Below are positions 17,235 through 27,420 of a DNA stretch of 64,000 nucleotides, in pieces. Every line of letters starts with the position of its first letter. Position 1 is the stretch's first letter. The stretch spans positions 1-64,000 of the forward strand of contig VGGV01000007.1 of assembly GCA_016868455.1 (NCBI GenBank), read 5' to 3'. The DNA comes from Bacteroidota bacterium (GTDB lineage Bacteria; Bacteroidota; Bacteroidia; Chitinophagales; Chitinophagaceae). Below the pieces are notes generated by a model, which ran no database searches, was not told where the DNA came from, and saw only the letters and a list, made by a program, of their open reading frames with translations. A program made the position numbers and the translations under genes.

Positions 17235-17494
17235 TGGTTGAGAAAATTCCGGATGAGCGGCTCGGGGAAAACTTCGCCGACCCCAAATATGGAAGCTGGT
17301 ACCGTAATCTGCACGGGGTTATTGAGCATTCCCATTATCACCTCGGGCAGGTGGTGATCTTAAAAAAATACTGGCGGAGACCGCTAAAGGCAAAAGTTAA
17401 AACTGTTTTTTTCAGCACAACAGGACAAACCTGTCACCATCAAACAGCCCCTTATCACTCAGCTTCAGGTGCGGTATTACCAGCAGGGCCATAA
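17171..17494 (+). pseudogene. C-terminal fragment of a DinB/DUF1572-family protein
   Basis: The open frame (stop at 17150-17152, next stop 17492-17494) encodes SEQDWQQLLQKTRDDAELFA, then IPDERLGENFADPKYGSWYR and NLHGVIEHSHYHLGQVVILK. The last two segments, with the metal-binding HxxxH..H pattern, match the end of the DinB-like four-helix fold (unrelated to DNA polymerase IV). The N-terminal half is missing; upstream sequence in the frame has a stop and no similarity. The homology stops near 17400, and the remaining codons are antisense to the adenine deaminase 3' end. It is a broken gene. Confidence 0.6.
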
Positions 17495-19046
17495 AAGAAA
17501 GTGTCATAAACGGAGAACCAAGAGTTGACCCGGCATCTTTTACGGCTTTATCAATCAATGAATATTGTTGGGCAATTTTATAACCGTCTTCATTGCTCAT
17601 CAGACCGGCTACCGGTAAAGGAACAATCATTTCAAGATCTTCTTCACAAAAACTTACTCCTCCTTTATGTTCAATCACCAGATTCACGGCTTTGCAAATA
17701 CTTTCATCATCCACACCTACTGCAACAATATTGTGGCTGTCATGCGCCACGGATGAAGCAAGGGCGCCTTTCTTTAACCCGAAATTTTTAATAAATGATC
17801 TGACAACCGGCGCATCGTGGTAACGGCTCACCACCACAATCTTCAGCATATCTCTTTCCGGGTCACTAATGATTTTTCCGTTCACCGCTTTTGGCTCAAA
17901 AAAAAGTTTGTTGGTGATGAGCTGGCCATCCAGCGCTTCAATAACCGGGATTTCTTTTTCGCCTTTCCATTTTAATGCAAAATCGGAAACCTCTTTTTTG
18001 CCGCAGGAAAAGTTATTAATGATTTTTGACTTTTGACTCATGACTAACGACTTTCCTCCCGCCGCCACCAGTTCGCCGTTAATAAAAGTTTTCAGCACTT
18101 CAAAGTTTTTCAAATCTTTCACCACGATAAAATCAGCCGGATCACCTTCTCGCAGCAGACCCGCATCTAATTTGTAATGCAGCACCGGGTTAACACAGGC
18201 TACTTTTAAAACTTTAAATAAATCAATTCCTTTTGCTACTGCCCTTGCACAAAGCTGATTGATATGGCCAAGCACCAAACTGTCCGGATGTTTGTCATCG
18301 CTGCAGAACATCATCCGGTCCGGCCAGTCGTTCAGCAAATCAATTAACGCTTCAAAATTTTTAGCTGCGCTTCCTTCACGGATGATGATCTTCATGCCGT
18401 TCTGCAACTTATCAAGCGCCTCTTCTTTTGTGAAGCATTCATGGTCCGTATAGATGCCGGCATCAATGTAATGTTTGGCTTTTTCTCCCCTGAGTCCCGG
18501 CGCATGCCCATCCACAGGTTTATTTAATTTATGTGCTGCCGCAATTTTCTTCATCACTTCTTCATCCTTGTTCAGCACACCCGGAAAATTCATCATTTCA
18601 CTCAGGTATTTTATATCATCCCGCTGCAGTAATTTTTCAACATCGTTGGCATCAAGCGAAGCACCGGCTGTTTCAAATGTAGTGGCCGGCACACAGCTTG
18701 GAGCGCCAAAATTGAATTTGAAAGGAACCGTTTTACCGTTTGCAATCATATATTCTACACCGGCCATACCGCATACATTGGCAATTTCATGCGGGTCGCT
18801 TACCGTGGCTACGGTGCCATGCACCACAGCCAGCCGGGCAAATTCAGAGGGCACCAGCATGGAGCTTTCAATATGTACATGGCTGTCGATAAAACCGGGC
18901 TGCAAAAACCCTCCGGTGCCTGCCGGTAACTGCTGAAGAGGGGTGATACGGTCAATTTTGCCCCCTGATACAACCACTTTAGCCGGGTAAACCGTCTGCT
19001 GGTGCACATCGGCCAGGTAACCGGCTATGGTAAGCAAACCATTCAT
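17412..19046 (-). CDS. ade: Adenine deaminase
   Basis: This metal-dependent amidohydrolase converts adenine to hypoxanthine in purine salvage. Motifs include [18 protein letters not shown] (HxH metal site, about residues 48-65), [19 protein letters not shown], and [15 protein letters not shown] with the catalytic Asp region. The C-terminal ade domain ([18 protein letters not shown]) is present. At 544 residues it has the usual length. Around residues 330-342 the sequence [11 protein letters not shown] is encoded by a short repeat (see 18028-18052) lying between the catalytic and C-terminal domains; the frame is kept. It is divergent from the gene at 19139. Confidence 0.94.
   Translation of the reverse strand: MNGLLTIAGYLADVHQQTVYPAKVVVSGGKIDRITPLQQLPAGTGGFLQPGFIDSHVHIESSMLVPSEFARLAVVHGTVATVSDPHEIANVCGMAGVEYMIANGKTVPFKFNFGAPSCVPATTFETAGASLDANDVEKLLQRDDIKYLSEMMNFPGVLNKDEEVMKKIAAAHKLNKPVDGHAPGLRGEKAKHYIDAGIYTDHECFTKEEALDKLQNGMKIIIREGSAAKNFEALIDLLNDWPDRMMFCSDDKHPDSLVLGHINQLCARAVAKGIDLFKVLKVACVNPVLHYKLDAGLLREGDPADFIVVKDLKNFEVLKTFINGELVAAGGKSLVMSQKSKIINNFSCGKKEVSDFALKWKGEKEIPVIEALDGQLITNKLFFEPKAVNGKIISDPERDMLKIVVVSRYHDAPVVRSFIKNFGLKKGALASSVAHDSHNIVAVGVDDESICKAVNLVIEHKGGVSFCEEDLEMIVPLPVAGLMSNEDGYKIAQQYSLIDKAVKDAGSTLGSPFMTLSFMALLVIPHLKLSDKGLFDGDRFVLLC
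18026..18052 (-). repeat. Short repeat read in frame inside ade
   Basis: Read on the minus strand, this stretch contains AGTCGTTAGTCATGAGTCA followed by AAAGTC. A near-copy (22 of 25 positions) lies in the rpsP-ffh gap at about 61687-61711. It sits at the junction between two domains of the deaminase. Confidence 0.5.
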
Positions 19047-19138
19047 CTGTTTATTTTGTCAGTTTACGTTAAAAATACTCATTTGATCAGCCGGTCCTTT
19101 AATTTTATGGCCTCAATTTTAAATAAAAACCTCAACGA

Positions 19139-19834
19139 ATGAAACGGATTCTTTTTGCTTTCTTATTCATTGCAGCTGCTACTGCCGTTTTTGGACAAAC
19201 TGCTGATGAAATTATCAATAAACACATTGAAGCAATTGGCGGTGCAGAAGCCTGGAAAAAAGTGAACTCTGTAAAAATGGAAGGTACCATCCAGGTACAG
19301 GGCGCTGAACTGGCCGTAACCATAACAGTGCTGAACGGGAAAGGTGCCCGCCAGGATTTAAGCATTATGGGAATGACAGGCTACCAGATTGTAACACCCG
19401 CTGAGGGATGGAACTACATGCCTTTCCAGGGACAAACAACACCCGAAGCCATGACGGCAGAGGATTTGGCCGAATCACAGGACGATCTGGATGCACAGGG
19501 CAACCTTATTGATTATGCAGCCAAGGGCCATACGGTGGAATTGCTGGGCAAAGATGATGTGGAGGGAACAGAATGTTATAAACTGAAAATAACCAAGAAG
19601 GGCGGCAAATCAGAAACCATTTACGTTGACCCTAAAAGCCATCTTATCCTGCGCAGTGTTGAAATAAGGAAAGCCAACGGACAGGAAATAGAAGTGGCTA
19701 CCAATTACAGCAATTATGAAAAACTGCCCGAAGGCATTATAGTTCCCAAATCCATGACGCTTCCTTTTGGAGAACTGATCCTATCCAAAATAACCATTAA
19801 CGGCGATGTGGATGAAACGGCTTTTAAAAAGTAG
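19139..19834 (+). CDS. Periplasmic LolA-like / outer-membrane-lipoprotein-sorting-type protein
   Basis: The 231-residue product begins with a signal peptide (MKRILFAFLFIAAATAVFGQ). The mature part starts TADEIINKHIEAIGGAEAWK, a sequence typical of Bacteroidota proteins with the LolA/LolB-like half-barrel. Later blocks such as GTECYKLKITKKGGKSETIY and VDPKSHLILRSVEIR fit that fold. It may bind lipid or lipoprotein acyl chains in the periplasm; the exact role is unknown. It is followed by a terminator-like hairpin and then a propeller gene on the same strand. Confidence 0.7.
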   Translation: MKRILFAFLFIAAATAVFGQTADEIINKHIEAIGGAEAWKKVNSVKMEGTIQVQGAELAVTITVLNGKGARQDLSIMGMTGYQIVTPAEGWNYMPFQGQTTPEAMTAEDLAESQDDLDAQGNLIDYAAKGHTVELLGKDDVEGTECYKLKITKKGGKSETIYVDPKSHLILRSVEIRKANGQEIEVATNYSNYEKLPEGIIVPKSMTLPFGELILSKITINGDVDETAFKK

Positions 19835-19852
19835 AAACAAAAACCAAGACAT

Positions 19853-19881
19853 AAAACCCCGGAAAACCAACGGAGTTTTTT
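19853..19881 (+). terminator. Terminator-like hairpin after the LolA-like gene
   Basis: AAAACCCCG (19853-19861) and CGGAGTTTT (19871-19879) pair with one mismatch. The loop is 9 bases, and Ts continue to 19881. Confidence 0.45.
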
Positions 19882-19908
19882 AATACCTTTTTTTTATAAA
19901 CTGAGTGT

Positions 19909-22900
19909 ATGAAATCTTTTATCTCTTCATTGCTTATTTTTTTTACCTGCGTTTCTTATTCCCAAACAACCATCAACAGCAGCACCTTTGGCATGATGGA
20001 GGCCCGCTGGCTTGGCCCGGGTACCATGAGCGGCCGCATTACGGCCATTGAGGGTGTGGCTCAGGATGGTAAAACCCTTTATGTGGGTACAGCCGGCGGC
20101 GGTATCTGGAAAAGCACCAACGCCGGCGCTTCCTTCAAACCCATATTTGATAAATATTGCCAGAGTATCGGAGCCATTGCCATTGATCCCCAAAACCCCA
20201 AAGTGATTTATGCAGGAACGGGTGAAAGTAATATGCGAAACACGGTTTCAATCGGCGATGGTTTGTATAAATCCAATGACGCAGGTGATAACTGGGTAAA
20301 GCTGGGCCTGGAAAAAACCGAGCACATTGCAAAAATTGTTATCAACCCGGTTAACACCAATATCATTTATGTGGCTGCCCCGGGTCCGCTATGGAACAGC
20401 AGCAAAGAGAGGGGATTATATAAGTCAACCGACAGCGGAAAGACATTTGAAAAGATCCTGTTTGTCAGCGAGGACGCCGGTTGTGCCGATGTGTCGGTTG
20501 ACCCCAATCATCCCGACACGGTATATGCATCCTCCTGGGAATTCAGGCGCAAACCTTATTCATTTAATTCCGGAGGTAATGGCAGCGGTTTCTGGAAAAG
20601 CACCGACGGGGGCAAAACATGGAAAGAAATTAAAAATGGGTTACCCGTAAAACCTTTTGGCCGCATTGCATTCGCTGTGGCGCCCAGTGCACCGCAAAAC
20701 GTAGTAGCTGTTGTAGAAGCAGCAGAAACCGGGTTATATATTTCCGCCGATGGCGGGGAAAACTGGAAAAAGCAAAGCGCCACTTTTAATGTGGTATCAA
20801 GACCTTTTTACTTTGCCACTATTGTAATAGATCCGAAAGACCCCAAACGGGTTTACCGGCCTGCTTTATCATTTTCTTACTCCAATGACGGGGGTTATTC
20901 ATTTGCTGATGCCACCAACGATGGAGGCTGGGTGCACAGCGATCATCATGCATTATGGATCAACCCAAACAATACCAACCAGCTTTACCTGGGAACTGAC
21001 GGAGGCGTCTATATCAGTCTTGACCGCGGCGCCACCTGGAACTTTGTTCCCTGCCTGCCTGTAGGGCAATTTTATCATGTTGCATTAGATGATAGAAAAC
21101 CATATAATATATATGGCGGGTTGCAGGACAACGGAAGCTGGACGGGCCCCTCTGCCGCTGCCGGAGGCGTAACCAACGGAATGTGGAAGGCCATCAATGG
21201 CGGTGACGGTTTTTGGGTACAGCCAGATCCCAATGATATTTATACAGCTTATGCCGAATCGCAGGGAGGTAACATCAACCGCATTAATCTGGTCAACAAT
21301 AAGGCAGTGGTCATTAAACCTCAGCAGGCGCCCGGCGAAGAAAAACTGAGATGGAACTGGAATACACCCCTTGTTTTCGGAGCTGCCAATAAAAAAAACC
21401 TGTATGCAGGCAGCCAGTACCTGTATAAATCAACCGACCAGGGCCGCAACTGGCTGCGCATTGCACCCGATCTTACCACAAACGATAAAAAGAAACAGGA
21501 GCAGGAAAACAGCGGAGGCCTCAGCGCAGATAATACTTCGGCCGAAAACCATTGTACCATATTTACCATTGCTGAATCACCCCTGGATGAAAAAATGATC
21601 TGGGCCGGTACGGATGACGGCAACCTGCAATATACAGCCGATGGCGGAAAAACATGGGTGAATGTTTCAGCCAATTATGCCAGGGCCGGTATTCCTGCAC
21701 AAACATGGGTCAGCAGCATTGAACCTTCCCGCTTCGATAAAAAAAGAGTGTATGCCACTTTTGATAACCATATGTACGGCGATCATAAAACCTACCTGGG
21801 CCGTTCAGATGATATGGGAAAAACCTGGACGCTTATCAGCAGCGCTGAGTTTACTGGCTTTGCCCATAAGATAAAAGAAGATCTGGTTAATAAAGACCTT
21901 TTATTTCTCGGAACAGAAATGGGTTTGTTTGCAACGCTTGATGGTGGCAGAAACTGGTTCCGCATGAAAAACAAGATACCCGAATATGCACTGGTGAGGG
22001 ATATTCAAATTCATCCCCGCACCCACGACCTGGTGATTGCCACCCATGGGCGGGGTATTTTGATTGTGGATGATATTTCGCCCATCCGCCGGCTTACAAA
22101 AGAAATGGCAGAAAAGAATGTTGTGCTTTTTCCCAACGAACCCATTACGCTTACCACCGGTCAGTTTGGCAATGGCGGTTTTCCGGTTACGGGCGGCTGG
22201 GTGGCTCCTAATCCGCCATCCATTTCCCCCATTAAATATTACCTGAAGGAGAGGGCAAGTATGGGAGAAGTAAAAGTGGATATTTATGATCCGGAAGGCA
22301 GGCTGGTGCAATCCATTCCCGGCGGCAAACGAAAAGGGGTGAATATGGTGGAATGGAACCTGTGTATGAAACCTCCTAAAGTGGCCAGTGGCGGAACTAA
22401 AATTGATTTCTCGGGTTTCCTGGCACCCATGGTGCTGCCCGGTGAGTATACGGTAAAACTGAAAGTGGGGGATTCGGTATATACTTCCAGACTGAAACTG
22501 GTGCATGATGCCGCTGACAAAAACTTTACTCTTGAAGACCGTAAAAAACAATACAAAACCGCCACCGATCTGTACAAATTGCATGAACAGCTTGCTGATG
22601 TGGTGGATACCATCAATGCCCGGCAAAAACTGATTAAAGAGAACCTTACCAAAGTGCAGGACTCCGTTCTTAAAAAGAAAATGGAGCAATACCATGATGA
22701 ACTGGAAAAACTCAGGGGCGAATGCCTGGCCACCAAACAAAAATCTGTGTTTGCAGACGAAAAAAAGTTGCGGGAGGAAATAACGGAAGTGTATGGAGGG
22801 GTTACCGGGCAGGAAGCAGCCCCCTCAAACCTGCAGGTTCAGCGTACTACTGTGCTGCAGCAGGAAGTAAAGAAGAAAGAAGAAGCCCAAAAACAGGTAT

Positions 22901-22986
22901 TAAAAAAATACGACGGGGAAGTAATGACCGGTCTGCGAAAAGAGGGGCTGGTAAAGCCGCCACCGGGAGAGAAAAAGGGATTCTGA
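19909..22986 (+). CDS. Large secreted Asp-box (VPS10/sortilin-like) propeller protein, copy 2
   Basis: The 1025-residue protein has a signal peptide (FISSLLIFFTCVSYSQ). A long series of Asp-boxes follows, for example WKSTNAGASFKPI, YKSTDSGKTFEKI, WKSTDGGKTWKEI, YISADGGENWKKQ, YKSTDQGRNWLRI and FATLDGGRNWFRM. They make one or two beta-propellers over roughly residues 30-720. After IHPRTHDLVIATHGRGILIV comes a beta-sandwich-like segment and then a Lys/Glu-rich helical C-terminus (about 850-1010) that looks coiled-coil. No T9SS tail is evident. It is a paralogue of the next gene. The enzymatic or binding role is not readable; the label 'glycosyl hydrolase' often given to this family is not supported by a visible catalytic motif. 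Confidence 0.82.
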   Translation: MKSFISSLLIFFTCVSYSQTTINSSTFGMMEARWLGPGTMSGRITAIEGVAQDGKTLYVGTAGGGIWKSTNAGASFKPIFDKYCQSIGAIAIDPQNPKVIYAGTGESNMRNTVSIGDGLYKSNDAGDNWVKLGLEKTEHIAKIVINPVNTNIIYVAAPGPLWNSSKERGLYKSTDSGKTFEKILFVSEDAGCADVSVDPNHPDTVYASSWEFRRKPYSFNSGGNGSGFWKSTDGGKTWKEIKNGLPVKPFGRIAFAVAPSAPQNVVAVVEAAETGLYISADGGENWKKQSATFNVVSRPFYFATIVIDPKDPKRVYRPALSFSYSNDGGYSFADATNDGGWVHSDHHALWINPNNTNQLYLGTDGGVYISLDRGATWNFVPCLPVGQFYHVALDDRKPYNIYGGLQDNGSWTGPSAAAGGVTNGMWKAINGGDGFWVQPDPNDIYTAYAESQGGNINRINLVNNKAVVIKPQQAPGEEKLRWNWNTPLVFGAANKKNLYAGSQYLYKSTDQGRNWLRIAPDLTTNDKKKQEQENSGGLSADNTSAENHCTIFTIAESPLDEKMIWAGTDDGNLQYTADGGKTWVNVSANYARAGIPAQTWVSSIEPSRFDKKRVYATFDNHMYGDHKTYLGRSDDMGKTWTLISSAEFTGFAHKIKEDLVNKDLLFLGTEMGLFATLDGGRNWFRMKNKIPEYALVRDIQIHPRTHDLVIATHGRGILIVDDISPIRRLTKEMAEKNVVLFPNEPITLTTGQFGNGGFPVTGGWVAPNPPSISPIKYYLKERASMGEVKVDIYDPEGRLVQSIPGGKRKGVNMVEWNLCMKPPKVASGGTKIDFSGFLAPMVLPGEYTVKLKVGDSVYTSRLKLVHDAADKNFTLEDRKKQYKTATDLYKLHEQLADVVDTINARQKLIKENLTKVQDSVLKKKMEQYHDELEKLRGECLATKQKSVFADEKKLREEITEVYGGVTGQEAAPSNLQVQRTTVLQQEVKKKEEAQKQVLKKYDGEVMTGLRKEGLVKPPPGEKKGF

Positions 22987-23006
22987 TAACTCAAGCAAAA
23001 AACTCC

Positions 23007-23036
23007 ACAGCCGGTTACCGAACCGGCTGTCATTTT
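23007..23036 (+). terminator. Strong terminator between the two propeller genes
   Basis: ACAGCCGGTT (23007-23016), loop ACCG and AACCGGCTGT (23021-23030) form a perfect 10-bp stem, followed by CATTTTT. The two propeller paralogues are therefore probably separate transcription units. Confidence 0.8.
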
Positions 23037-23097
23037 TAAGGGCATAAAGCAATACACTTGTGTATTTTATGTACATTTCCTTTTTAATTTTTACGAT

Positions 23098-26000
23098 ATG
23101 CCAAAACTGATTTTTTGTATCTGCCTGCTTGTATCTGTTACCATCGCAGCTCAAAAACCTAAAACGGCAATTGCTGCTGCAACGGATAATACCGAGGAAG
23201 TTTTATTCAAAAAACTCAAATACCGGCTCATCGGGCCTTTCCGCGGCGGAAGGAGCGCTGCTGTGGCCGGCAGCTATAAAAACCGCACTACATTTTATTT
23301 TGGCGGCACCGGCGGCGGTGTTTGGAAAACTGCCGATGGCGGAAGTAACTGGACGAATATCTCCGACAAATATTTTGGCGGCTCCATGGGTGCGGTGGCA
23401 GTGGCCCCGTCAGATGAAACAATACTATATGCCGGTGAAGGCGAAAACACCATGCGGGGCAACGTAAGCGAGGGGCTGGGCGGTATGTGGCGCAGCGATG
23501 ACGGCGGCAGAACCTGGCGGAATATCGGGCTGAAGGACGGCCGGCATATTATCCGCATTATCATTCATCCCAAAAACCCGGACATTGTGTGGGCGGCAAT
23601 AATGGGTCATTTGTTTGGTCCCAATGAAGAAAGAGGTATTTATAAAACCACAGACGGAGGTAAAACCTGGAAGCGAACACTATTTGTCAATAATCAAACC
23701 GGCTGCAGCGACCTCATAATGGAACCGGGCAACCCTTCTGTTTTTTATGCCGGCACCTGGAGGCTGATAAGAACACCTTACTCACTGGAAAGCGGAGGCG
23801 AAGGCAGCGGCCTTTGGAAAAGTATGGACGGAGGAGAAACCTGGACTAACATTTCTTCCAAAAAAGGGTTACCAAAAAATACCTGGGGTATAGTGGGGGT
23901 GGCCGTGGCACCTTCCAATACAGATAAAGTGTATGCCATTATCGAAAATAAAGACGGCGGTTTGTACATGAGCGCCGATGCCGGCGAAACCTGGACATTG
24001 CAAAGCAATGATAACAATATACGGCAAAGGGCCTGGTACTATACTAAAGTTTATGTTGACCCGAAGAATGAAAATAAAGTGTATTGTCCCAATGTGGGAT
24101 TTATGGTGAGTACAGACGGCGGGAAAACATTCCGCAGTATTTCCACACCGCACGGCGATCATCATGACTTATGGATTGATCCCGAAGACGGAAACCGGAT
24201 GATTGTGGCCGATGATGGCGGCGCACAGGTAACCTTTGACGGAGGCAATAACTGGAGCACTTATTTGAATCAGCCCACGGCACAGGTGTACAGGGTAAGC
24301 GCCGACAATGCATTTCCTTACCGGATACTTGGGGGACAACAGGATAACAGTGCATTCCGCATCCGCAGCCGTACCTATGGCGCTGCAATTACCGCTGCTG
24401 ATATGGAAAATGCAGCAGGGAGTGAAAGCGGTTATGTAGTGGCCGATCCTTTGAACCCTGATATTACCTATGGGGGCAATTACATGGGAATGTTGCAGCG
24501 GCTGGATCACCGGACAGGCGAAAGCCGGCTGATCAATGTTTGGCCGGTTGATAACATGGGTGCAGGCGCTGAAGCAGCCAAATACCGGTTTCAATGGAAC
24601 TATCCGATCTTTTTCTCTCCGCACAATCCTAAAAGATTCTTTGCAGCGGGTAATCATTTGTTCGTTACCGAGAATGAAGGTAAAAGCTGGGAACAGATTT
24701 CACCTGATCTTACCACCAACGATAAAACCAAACAGGCTGCAAGCGGCGGGCCTGTAACCAAGGATAACACATCCGTGGAATATTACTGCACCATCTTTAC
24801 AGCAGCAGAATCGCCGAATGAAAAAGACCTGTTGTGGGCAGGCAGTGATGATGGCCTGATACATGTAAGCAAAGACGGTGGAAAGAATTGGGAGAACGTA
24901 ACACCCAAAGATTGCCCCAAATGGATGATGTGGAACTGCGTGGAAGCCGATCCCCATAAAAAAGGCGCTGCTTATTTTGCCGGCACAAGGTATAAGTCAG
25001 ATGATTTTAAACCGTATATCTATAAAACAGAAGATTACGGAAAAACATGGAAGCTGATAGTAAATGGAATTAGTCCGGTGCATTTTACCAGGGCAATAAG
25101 GGCTGACAGAAAAAAACAGGGATTGCTCTATTCCGGTACTGAATACGGCATGTATATATCATATGATGATGGCGCCAGTTGGAAATCATTTCAGATGAAT
25201 CTTCCCGTTGTGCCCATTACAGACCTTGCTATTAAAAACAATGATCTTATTGTGGGATCACAGGGAAGAAGCATTTACATACTGGATGATTTAACAGTGG
25301 TACAGCAGCGCAATGAAAGTATTCTTAACAAAAACTTGCATGTATTTGCAGTGAACCCCGCATACCGTATGCCGGGGGGTGGCCGCCGCCGCGGGGGTGG
25401 AGCAGCAACGGGCAATGTGCAAAATGCAGGAATGAACCCATCCAATGGAGTTGTATTTAACTATTACATGAAGAATGTGAATGACTCTTCCAAACTTTCC
25501 ATTGATATCATGGATAAAAACAAAAAGAAAATAAAATCATTCTCCACATCCTCAAAAGAAGACAAAATAGATATTAATGAGGGTTTGAACCAGTTTGAGT
25601 GGGACATGAACCATCCCCCTGCTGAGAGGGTGGAAGGGCTTATCCTATGGAACGGTTTTGTAAGCGGTCCCAAGGCAGCCCCGGGAGAATATTTTGCCGG
25701 GTTTAAGTCAGGTACTGACTCCGTCATCATACCGTTTACGATCCTCGCCGATCCAAATTATCAAACCACCGCCGCTGAGTACGAAGAACAGGTGAATTTC
25801 CTGCTTACCGCAAGGGATAAATTTTCTGATGTAATGAGAGCGCTGAGAAATATAAAGGAAGTGCGTCAGCAGATGAATGATTTTAAAGACAGAAACGGAA
25901 ACGATCTTCCCAAAGAAATCAAACAGCAGGTGGATACAATCAACAACCAAATGACGGTGGTGGAAGAAGCCCTGCACCAGACGAAAGCCAAAAGCGGGCA

Positions 26001-26247
26001 GGATGTACTGAATTTCCCGATAAAGCTGGATGATAAACTGGCCAGTATTTATAATGCTGCTGCCGCAGGCAATTCAGCCCCGTCAAAGCAGGCGAAAGAA
26101 GCCTATGCAGAACTGGCTGTACAAATCGATGAACAACTCGGCAGGCTCAGGAAAATATGGAATGAAGATGTAGGCAGGCTGAATCAGCTCATTCATGTGA
26201 AAACCCTGCCGGTGATCGGGGTGAAGAAAGAAGAAAAGAAAGAGTAA
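23098..26247 (+). CDS. Large secreted Asp-box (VPS10/sortilin-like) propeller protein, copy 3
   Basis: The 1049-residue protein is close in layout to the preceding one. It has a signal peptide (FCICLLVSVTIAAQ), then Asp-boxes such as WKTADGGSNWTNI, WRSDDGGRTWRNI, YKTTDGGKTWKRT, WKSMDGGETWTNI, YMSADAGETWTLQ and YKTEDYGKTWKLI. Shared family segments include LIGPFRGGRSAAVAGSYKN and VGSQGRSIYILDD. Between the propeller and the helical C-terminus there is a Gly/Arg-rich linker (MPGGGRRRGGGAATGN, about residue 760), absent from copy 2. The C-terminus is helical and charged. It ends 15 bp from the convergent desaturase gene. Role unknown; the surface or periplasmic location is inferred from the signal peptide. 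Confidence 0.82.
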   Translation: MPKLIFCICLLVSVTIAAQKPKTAIAAATDNTEEVLFKKLKYRLIGPFRGGRSAAVAGSYKNRTTFYFGGTGGGVWKTADGGSNWTNISDKYFGGSMGAVAVAPSDETILYAGEGENTMRGNVSEGLGGMWRSDDGGRTWRNIGLKDGRHIIRIIIHPKNPDIVWAAIMGHLFGPNEERGIYKTTDGGKTWKRTLFVNNQTGCSDLIMEPGNPSVFYAGTWRLIRTPYSLESGGEGSGLWKSMDGGETWTNISSKKGLPKNTWGIVGVAVAPSNTDKVYAIIENKDGGLYMSADAGETWTLQSNDNNIRQRAWYYTKVYVDPKNENKVYCPNVGFMVSTDGGKTFRSISTPHGDHHDLWIDPEDGNRMIVADDGGAQVTFDGGNNWSTYLNQPTAQVYRVSADNAFPYRILGGQQDNSAFRIRSRTYGAAITAADMENAAGSESGYVVADPLNPDITYGGNYMGMLQRLDHRTGESRLINVWPVDNMGAGAEAAKYRFQWNYPIFFSPHNPKRFFAAGNHLFVTENEGKSWEQISPDLTTNDKTKQAASGGPVTKDNTSVEYYCTIFTAAESPNEKDLLWAGSDDGLIHVSKDGGKNWENVTPKDCPKWMMWNCVEADPHKKGAAYFAGTRYKSDDFKPYIYKTEDYGKTWKLIVNGISPVHFTRAIRADRKKQGLLYSGTEYGMYISYDDGASWKSFQMNLPVVPITDLAIKNNDLIVGSQGRSIYILDDLTVVQQRNESILNKNLHVFAVNPAYRMPGGGRRRGGGAATGNVQNAGMNPSNGVVFNYYMKNVNDSSKLSIDIMDKNKKKIKSFSTSSKEDKIDINEGLNQFEWDMNHPPAERVEGLILWNGFVSGPKAAPGEYFAGFKSGTDSVIIPFTILADPNYQTTAAEYEEQVNFLLTARDKFSDVMRALRNIKEVRQQMNDFKDRNGNDLPKEIKQQVDTINNQMTVVEEALHQTKAKSGQDVLNFPIKLDDKLASIYNAAAAGNSAPSKQAKEAYAELAVQIDEQLGRLRKIWNEDVGRLNQLIHVKTLPVIGVKKEEKKE

Positions 26248-26262
26248 GCAGGTATTGTCCCG

Positions 26263-27303
26263 CTATGCGGTTGGCTTATATTTCCGGGTACGTTCCTTCA
26301 TCAGCGCTATAACTTCTGCTTCGCTAGAAAACATGTTGTTGACATTCACCACATTTTTGGCCAGTTTGTCATAGCGTTTGGTCATCAGCCAAAGGAAGAT
26401 GTGGAGGTAATGAATACCGTCGAATGTCAGGATTTTATCTTTAGCAAACTCATCTTTATTCTTTAAAAACTCAGTGGGGATGTCTGTATAGTGCAGCGCC
26501 GGACGGATATGATGCATGGCATGGTAACCGTCGTTCCAGCACATCTTGTTGTATTTGGTATTGATGCAATTGATAGTATTATCATCCAGCTTTTCCAGGT
26601 TGACAAAAGCATGCTGCGCCCAGTTACCCAGCATCATGACCAGTCTGGCAAACAGGAATGGGATAATGAAAATAAAAAGAGTGGTCTTGAAATTGACGAA
26701 ACTCATGCCTGTACAGAAAACAAAGAATGCCATTTCCCCGGCTGTAAGGCGGATGTAAAACTTTTTTCTTTTACGGCTGAAGAAGTACATAAATGTATCC
26801 CGGAATCCAAGGAACAGGAAGCGGAGATAGTATTTCAGAAAACCCCGCAGGCTGTCCCGTTGGTAAGGCAGGGTACTGCTGGCATCATCCAGCCTATTAT
26901 TCTCTACATGGTGCATACCCATATGATGGGCGAAGTAAGTTTCAGGTGTATGGCCAAAGAAAGGACAAACAAACCAGATGATATAATCAAATATCCAGTT
27001 ATATTTTTTCTTGAAAGGTTTGCGATGACAAATACAATGAAGCATTAGCCCGAAACGGCCTTTAAAATACATCTGCGAAACATAAAAATGAGGAATGTAC
27101 AGCAACCACCAGTACCAGCCTGTAAGCAACGGGGTATATAAAATAACAGCTGCCGGGATAACCAGTATATGAATAGCAGTCAGCAGGTGTATAAAAGGGA
27201 GGTCTCTTTTATCATTCATATACTTCAGCCAGAATTTTTCGTACCAACTGAATCGTTGGGGTTCATTATAAACGGGGTCTGTTATTGTCGTCAGAGCCTT
27301 CAT
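26263..27303 (-). CDS. Membrane fatty acid desaturase family protein, copy A
   Basis: This di-iron membrane enzyme family introduces double bonds or hydroxyls into acyl chains. The His boxes are LHCICHRK, FAHHMGMHH (in HTPETYFAHHMGMHHVENN) and YHAMHHIRPALHY; together they supply the expected iron ligands. Four to five membrane helices lie between them. ATG at 27303 (MKALTTITDPVYNEP, 346 residues) aligns with the paralogue; the upstream ATG would add nine residues. It is a tandem paralogue of the next gene, sharing most of its sequence. The substrate is unknown. Confidence 0.85.
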   Translation of the reverse strand: MKALTTITDPVYNEPQRFSWYEKFWLKYMNDKRDLPFIHLLTAIHILVIPAAVILYTPLLTGWYWWLLYIPHFYVSQMYFKGRFGLMLHCICHRKPFKKKYNWIFDYIIWFVCPFFGHTPETYFAHHMGMHHVENNRLDDASSTLPYQRDSLRGFLKYYLRFLFLGFRDTFMYFFSRKRKKFYIRLTAGEMAFFVFCTGMSFVNFKTTLFIFIIPFLFARLVMMLGNWAQHAFVNLEKLDDNTINCINTKYNKMCWNDGYHAMHHIRPALHYTDIPTEFLKNKDEFAKDKILTFDGIHYLHIFLWLMTKRYDKLAKNVVNVNNMFSSEAEVIALMKERTRKYKPTA

Positions 27304-27394
27304 GCATATTTTAAAGGTGACTGTAATCATTCCACTGATATTCAGCAGAACATGGGTTTGGTGAAGGGCTAAAATTAAGGCTTTTATTCCAAAT

Positions 27395-27417
27395 GCTGCT
27401 AACTTAATGTAAGCAGC
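27395..27417 (-). terminator. Hairpin between the two desaturase genes
   Basis: GCTGCT (27395-27400) and AGCAGC (27412-27417) form a stem directly after the stop of copy B. The T-run on the minus strand is weak, so this may be an attenuating or processing hairpin. Confidence 0.4.
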
Positions 27418-27420
27418 CTT

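Noticed and set aside
19047..19138. Bacteroidota promoter (TTTG / TAnnTTTG) between ade and the LolA-like gene
   Set aside because: TTTG and a TAATTTTA-like box occur, but their spacing is too short to call.
21901..22740. Long minus-strand ORF opposite the second propeller gene
   Set aside because: It is antisense to a gene with clear Asp-box repeats; no independent support.
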